A stretch of DNA of 15,093 bases from Betaproteobacteria bacterium (GTDB lineage Bacteria; Pseudomonadota; Gammaproteobacteria; Burkholderiales; Burkholderiaceae_E). Below, in pieces: positions 14,823-15,093 of this stretch; positions within the stretch are counted from its first letter, which is position 1, and each line of letters opens with the position of its first letter. The stretch lies in NCBI GenBank assembly GCA_016868095.1, contig VGHV01000025.1:1-15093 (forward strand), read 5' to 3'. Below the pieces are notes generated by a model. It made no database searches, was not told the origin of the DNA, and was given only the letters and a program-made list of their open reading frames with translations. The translations under genes and the position numbers were made by a program.

Positions 14823-15093
14823 TGCATAGCCTGGGTCCTGCACTGCTATGGCTATGGTTTCTAGGCATGGCTTCATCGGTGTTTGCCCAATTGCTGCCTG
14901 CGGTGGCATTAGAGTCGCTTAGTAAACAGGCTTACATGGTTCAAGGTGATTTGGGACCCGCATCAACAAGCAATCGTGGTTTTAATTCAAACGCTGGCAT
15001 CGTCATAACTGATAGGGCGGTGGTTTTGATTGATGCGCTCGGCACGCCCGCGCTTGCCGAGGAGCTGATGCAAGCCATACGCCGTATCACTCA
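14822..15093 (+). CDS. Exported metallo-beta-lactamase-fold hydrolase, SoxH-like (3' end outside window)
   Basis: The reading frame opens at ATG 14822 within the soxB stop (TAATG) and stays open to the window edge, giving 90 residues. A Sec signal peptide is clear (GPALLWLWFLGMASSVFA, cleavage near 22). The mature part resembles the first strands of metallo-beta-lactamase folds: AYMVQGDLGPAS, NAGIVITDRAVVLIDALGTP, and then a helix. The zinc-binding HxHxDH motif would come next and is not visible. Similar exported hydrolases (SoxH-like, or those linked to quinoprotein systems) often follow soxB. The overlap implies co-translation with soxB. The role is inferred from fold and position; activity cannot be judged. 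Confidence 0.75.
   Translation, partial: MHSLGPALLWLWFLGMASSVFAQLLPAVALESLSKQAYMVQGDLGPASTSNRGFNSNAGIVITDRAVVLIDALGTPALAEELMQAIRRIT

Noticed and set aside
7525..15093. Sox cluster as a recently acquired island
   Set aside because: I see no integrase, transposase, tRNA gene or boundary repeat, and the composition looks by eye like that of the housekeeping genes to the left.

Overview
The window reads as ordinary chromosomal DNA of a betaproteobacterium, most likely of the order Burkholderiales. Three things point there: the methyltransferase-rnhA-dnaQ neighbourhood, a DUF2863 protein (a family I know mainly from Burkholderiales), and the sox order soxR-soxC-soxD-soxY-soxZ-soxA-soxX-soxB, which is typical of betaproteobacterial thiosulfate oxidisers. 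GC content looks moderate by eye. I saw no insertion sequence, phage gene, CRISPR array, tRNA or rRNA, and there is no gene-free stretch above 300 bases.

Left part (1-6995, all + strand, tightly packed). The window opens in the tail of a SAM-dependent methyltransferase gene, followed by rnhA (RNase HI). Next come an RND efflux adaptor and an HAE1-type RND pump, joined by a GTGA start/stop overlap. dnaQ (DNA polymerase III epsilon) starts inside the end of the pump gene, and a DUF2863 protein of unknown function follows. The efflux pair therefore separates rnhA from dnaQ, and dnaQ is probably translated from efflux mRNA.

Middle (6992-7524). A SoxS/SoxW-like thioredoxin-fold gene lies on the minus strand. 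Its stop codon shares a TTAA with the stop of the DUF2863 gene. It diverges from soxR across a 131-base control region. That region holds a strong sigma70-type promoter towards sox, a weaker one towards the thioredoxin gene, an AT-rich palindrome covering both -10 boxes, three repeats spaced 16 bases apart, and a 7-bp hairpin just before the soxR ribosome binding site.

Right part (7525-15093, all + strand). An ArsR-family repressor (SoxR type, UUG start, long basic tail) heads a complete set of core Sox genes. SoxYZ carries the sulfur substrate on a C-terminal cysteine. SoxAX (mono-haem SoxA with a lipoprotein SoxX) attaches thiosulfate, SoxB hydrolyses off sulfate, and SoxCD (Mo subunit plus di-haem cytochrome) oxidises the sulfane sulfur. 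With SoxCD present, the expected end product is sulfate without stored sulfur. The last gene, cut by the window edge, encodes an exported metallo-beta-lactamase-fold protein whose start overlaps the soxB stop.

The core machinery is known biology. The less ordinary points are the control region, a thioredoxin-like protein with no visible export signal, the repressor's basic tail and cysteines, the lipobox in SoxX, the KR Tat motif in SoxB, the efflux/dnaQ coupling, and the unexplained DUF2863 protein.
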